Source of the DNA: VAZQ01 sp963721005
GTDB lineage: Bacteria; Pseudomonadota; Alphaproteobacteria; Rhizobiales; Xanthobacteraceae
DNA length: 64,000 bases
Assembly: GCA_963721005.1 (NCBI GenBank)
Contig: CAVRHR010000007.1
Location: 434,001-498,000, forward strand
Direction of reading: 5' to 3'
Positions 62,555 to 64,000 of the stretch are shown in pieces. A program made the translations under genes and the position numbers. Numbering within the stretch: position 1 is the stretch's first letter; every line of letters begins with the position of its first letter. Under the pieces are notes generated by a model. The model was not told the DNA's origin. It saw nothing but the letters and a program-made list of their open reading frames with translations, and made no database searches.

Positions 62555-62578
62555 TACTTTGGTACTAGGACTAAAGTA
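62555..62578. promoter_or_regulatory. 24-bp palindrome, copy C
   Basis: TACTTTGGTAC, spacer TA, GGACTAAAGTA. Twenty-five bases upstream of the response-regulator start: a position suited for autoregulation. Confidence 0.65.
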
Positions 62579-62771
62579 TCATGCCGGTTCCCGATAGCAA
62601 GTATCGCTAAACTCCGTCGGGCCGGTGAAGCGTGCCGGCTGATTATTGGCCGCAGCGACCGGGCTTGGTCATGGATGCACCGCCCGGATCCGGCATGGCC
62701 CTGCCGATCGGATCCGCGCGCCCGGGCCGCGATCTCCCACCCACTACAAGGCCGACGATCCCTCGTCTCCA

Positions 62772-62782
62772 GGACCAAAGTA
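62772..62782. promoter_or_regulatory. Half-site of the 24-bp palindrome
   Basis: GGACCAAAGTA matches the right half of the palindrome exactly; the left half is degenerate. It is 200 bases before the sigma factor gene. Confidence 0.35.
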
Positions 62783-62984
62783 TCGCCGCGGCAAACCCGC
62801 GCGTGCTGACATAAGCCATTACACCGATTTGCTTTTTTCCCGCTTTGCCAGTTTGCCGGGGCGACCCGGGAGGGACCTCAGGCTGATTTACCGCGTCGGC
62901 CGCTTGGGAAATTGTCCATGCCACGCGCAGTGGAAATCAGCCGGCGCCGATCAAGCCGAGCGGACCGCGCAGGGAGAGACTCGA

Positions 62985-63590
62985 ATGGACACCGCTTGCG
63001 AGGCGACAAATGCATCCGGCACGGCGGCACCCGCGCCGACCCGGCAGAAACTGGACGAGAACCTGCTCGAATCGATCGCCGCAGGCGACAAGTTCGCCAT
63101 GCAGGTGCTGTTCCAACGGCACAATGTGCGGGTGTACCGCTTCGTGTTGCGCCTGATCGGAAACAAGTCCGTGGCCGAGGAGATCGTCAGCGAGGTATTT
63201 CTGACCGTCTGGCGGCAGGCCGGCACCTTCGAGGCGAAGTGCCAGGTGACCACCTGGCTCCTGACCATCGCCCGTCACAAGGCGCTTTCGGTGCTGCGGC
63301 GCCGCTCGGAAACCCACCTGGACGACGCCATGGCGGCCACCATCGCGGACCCTGCCGACGACGCCGAGACGATGCTGGATCGAAAAGACCGCAGCAAGTT
63401 GATCCGGGAGTGCCTGACGCAGCTGTCGCCGCAGCATCGCGAGATCATCGATCTGGTCTACTACCACGAGAAATCGGTCGACGAGGTCGCCCGCATCGTC
63501 GGCGCGCCGAAAAGCACGGTCAAGACGCGCATGTTTTACGCGCGCAGCCATATGGCCAGGCTGCTCGCGGCCGCCGGCCTTCGGGCTTAA
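62985..63590 (+). CDS. ECF-type RNA polymerase sigma factor
   Basis: A 201-residue sigma-70 family protein. Region 2 at residues 25-95 (AMQVLFQRHNVRVYRFVLRL, AEEIVSEVFLTVWRQAGTFE, WLLTIARHKALSVLRRR) and region 4 at 140-195 (LSPQHREIIDLVYYHEKSVD, EVARIVGAPKSTVKTRMFYA). The ATG at 62985 is preceded by AGGGAGAG; the frame is open further upstream without sigma character. No anti-sigma gene follows; the next gene is on the other strand. Target genes unknown. Confidence 0.9.
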   Translation: MDTACEATNASGTAAPAPTRQKLDENLLESIAAGDKFAMQVLFQRHNVRVYRFVLRLIGNKSVAEEIVSEVFLTVWRQAGTFEAKCQVTTWLLTIARHKALSVLRRRSETHLDDAMAATIADPADDAETMLDRKDRSKLIRECLTQLSPQHREIIDLVYYHEKSVDEVARIVGAPKSTVKTRMFYARSHMARLLAAAGLRA

Positions 63591-63646
63591 GGCGCGGGCC
63601 CCAAAAGGGGCGCCCCTGCGCACGCGTGCAGTCCGTCGACTGTCAT

Positions 63647-64000
63647 CTATGCATCTACGCGCTGCGTGGCCGCCTTCGCGAGCCGGCCGAACCGGATCAA
63701 CGAGAACTGCCCGAGCGGCGCCAGGGCGCGCCGCTCGAGGACGCGCACGCCGCCGCGGCGCTCGGCCCATTGCGCGATCCTCGCCCATTTGAATTCCGGC
63801 CGCCAGCCGAGCCGGCGCGAGAGCGGCGCCAGCAGATGCTCGAGCTCGCGCTGCAGGCCGGCCTCGGCACCGAGGTGGTTGACCAGGATGATCTCGCCGC
63901 CGGGCTTGGTGACGCGTACGAACTCATCGAGCGTGGCCTCCGGATCCGGCACCGCCGTGATGACGAATTGCGCCACCACCGCGTCGAAGAAGCCGTCCCG
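63647..64000 (-). CDS. Class I SAM-dependent methyltransferase, C-terminal part (partial)
   Basis: The visible 117 residues start at the right edge of the window with FFDAVVAQFVITAVPDPEAT, then LDEFVRVTKPGGEIILVNHL (post-motif region of class I methyltransferases) and SRRLGWRPEFKWARIAQWAE. This resembles PmtA-type phosphatidylethanolamine N-methyltransferases, where GWRPEF is followed by a similar end. The SAM-binding motif I lies beyond the window. It is convergent with the sigma factor gene. Confidence 0.75.
   Translation of the reverse strand, partial: RDGFFDAVVAQFVITAVPDPEATLDEFVRVTKPGGEIILVNHLGAEAGLQRELEHLLAPLSRRLGWRPEFKWARIAQWAERRGGVRVLERRALAPLGQFSLIRFGRLAKAATQRVDA

Larger units (their letters stand above)
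62530..62984. other. Divergent promoter region
   Basis: Lies between the response regulator (leftward) and the sigma factor (rightward). Holds a full 24-bp palindrome and a half-site. No gene supported. Confidence 0.5.

Overview
The window looks like chromosomal DNA of a high-GC alphaproteobacterium of the Hyphomicrobiales (Bradyrhizobium or a relative). The grounds are FixJ-type regulators, many orphan periplasmic binding proteins with MRRRDFI-type leaders, DUF1269 and DUF3300 proteins, a Tat-type protamine-like small protein, and intergenic palindromes typical of Bradyrhizobium. This assignment rests on recognised protein styles, not on a marker gene.

Layout. 1-17.8 kb: a histidine kinase end and two FixJ/receiver regulators, a GntP permease, a patatin, several small secreted or membrane proteins, two solute-binding proteins, an alpha/beta hydrolase and a ceramidase-like membrane protein. 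Seven near-identical 16-bp palindromes (TTGGACC-N2-GGGCCAA type) are scattered through this part, mostly just upstream of genes. 18-32 kb: a decay zone with a doubly frameshifted amidase, a serine-recombinase tail running in frame into a phasin, a cut integrase, a LigD fragment and frameshifted methyltransferase and small genes, mixed with intact genes (phosphoesterase, HxlR regulator, DUF6152 protein, FMN alpha-hydroxyacid oxidase). 32-41.4 kb: accessory small genes, an atypical LuxR regulator, a Sel1-type protein, and a two-gene unit in which both proteins carry HEPN-like R-x(4-5)-H motifs (one DUF5677). 41.7-47.9 kb: a mobile-element core with an unknown HTH protein, an AAA ATPase with iteron-like repeats inside its reading frame, a VRR-NUC nuclease and a large serine recombinase whose stop codon lies inside a tRNA-Met gene.

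48.5-56.9 kb holds the most interesting system: a predicted RiPP (ribosomally made, modified peptide) cluster. A 93-residue precursor with a CGCGCG core and six C-terminal lysines is followed by a hairpin, a DUF692/MNIO iron oxidase, an HvfC-like partner protein and a GT4 glycosyltransferase with a PqqD-like C-terminal domain. The last three genes overlap. Directly upstream lie an S41-type protease and a (frameshifted) HELVH metallopeptidase that could process the peptide.

57.2-64 kb: two ABC-type binding proteins (PF04392 style), a hybrid histidine kinase, a convergent NarL-type response regulator, an ECF sigma factor and a partial methyltransferase. A 24-bp palindrome (half-site TACTTTGGTCC) occurs in front of the response regulator, of the second binding protein and of a gene pair at 48.5 kb, and is a good candidate for the operator of this two-component system. 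Single-base frameshifts are numerous; some may be assembly errors and not true decay.
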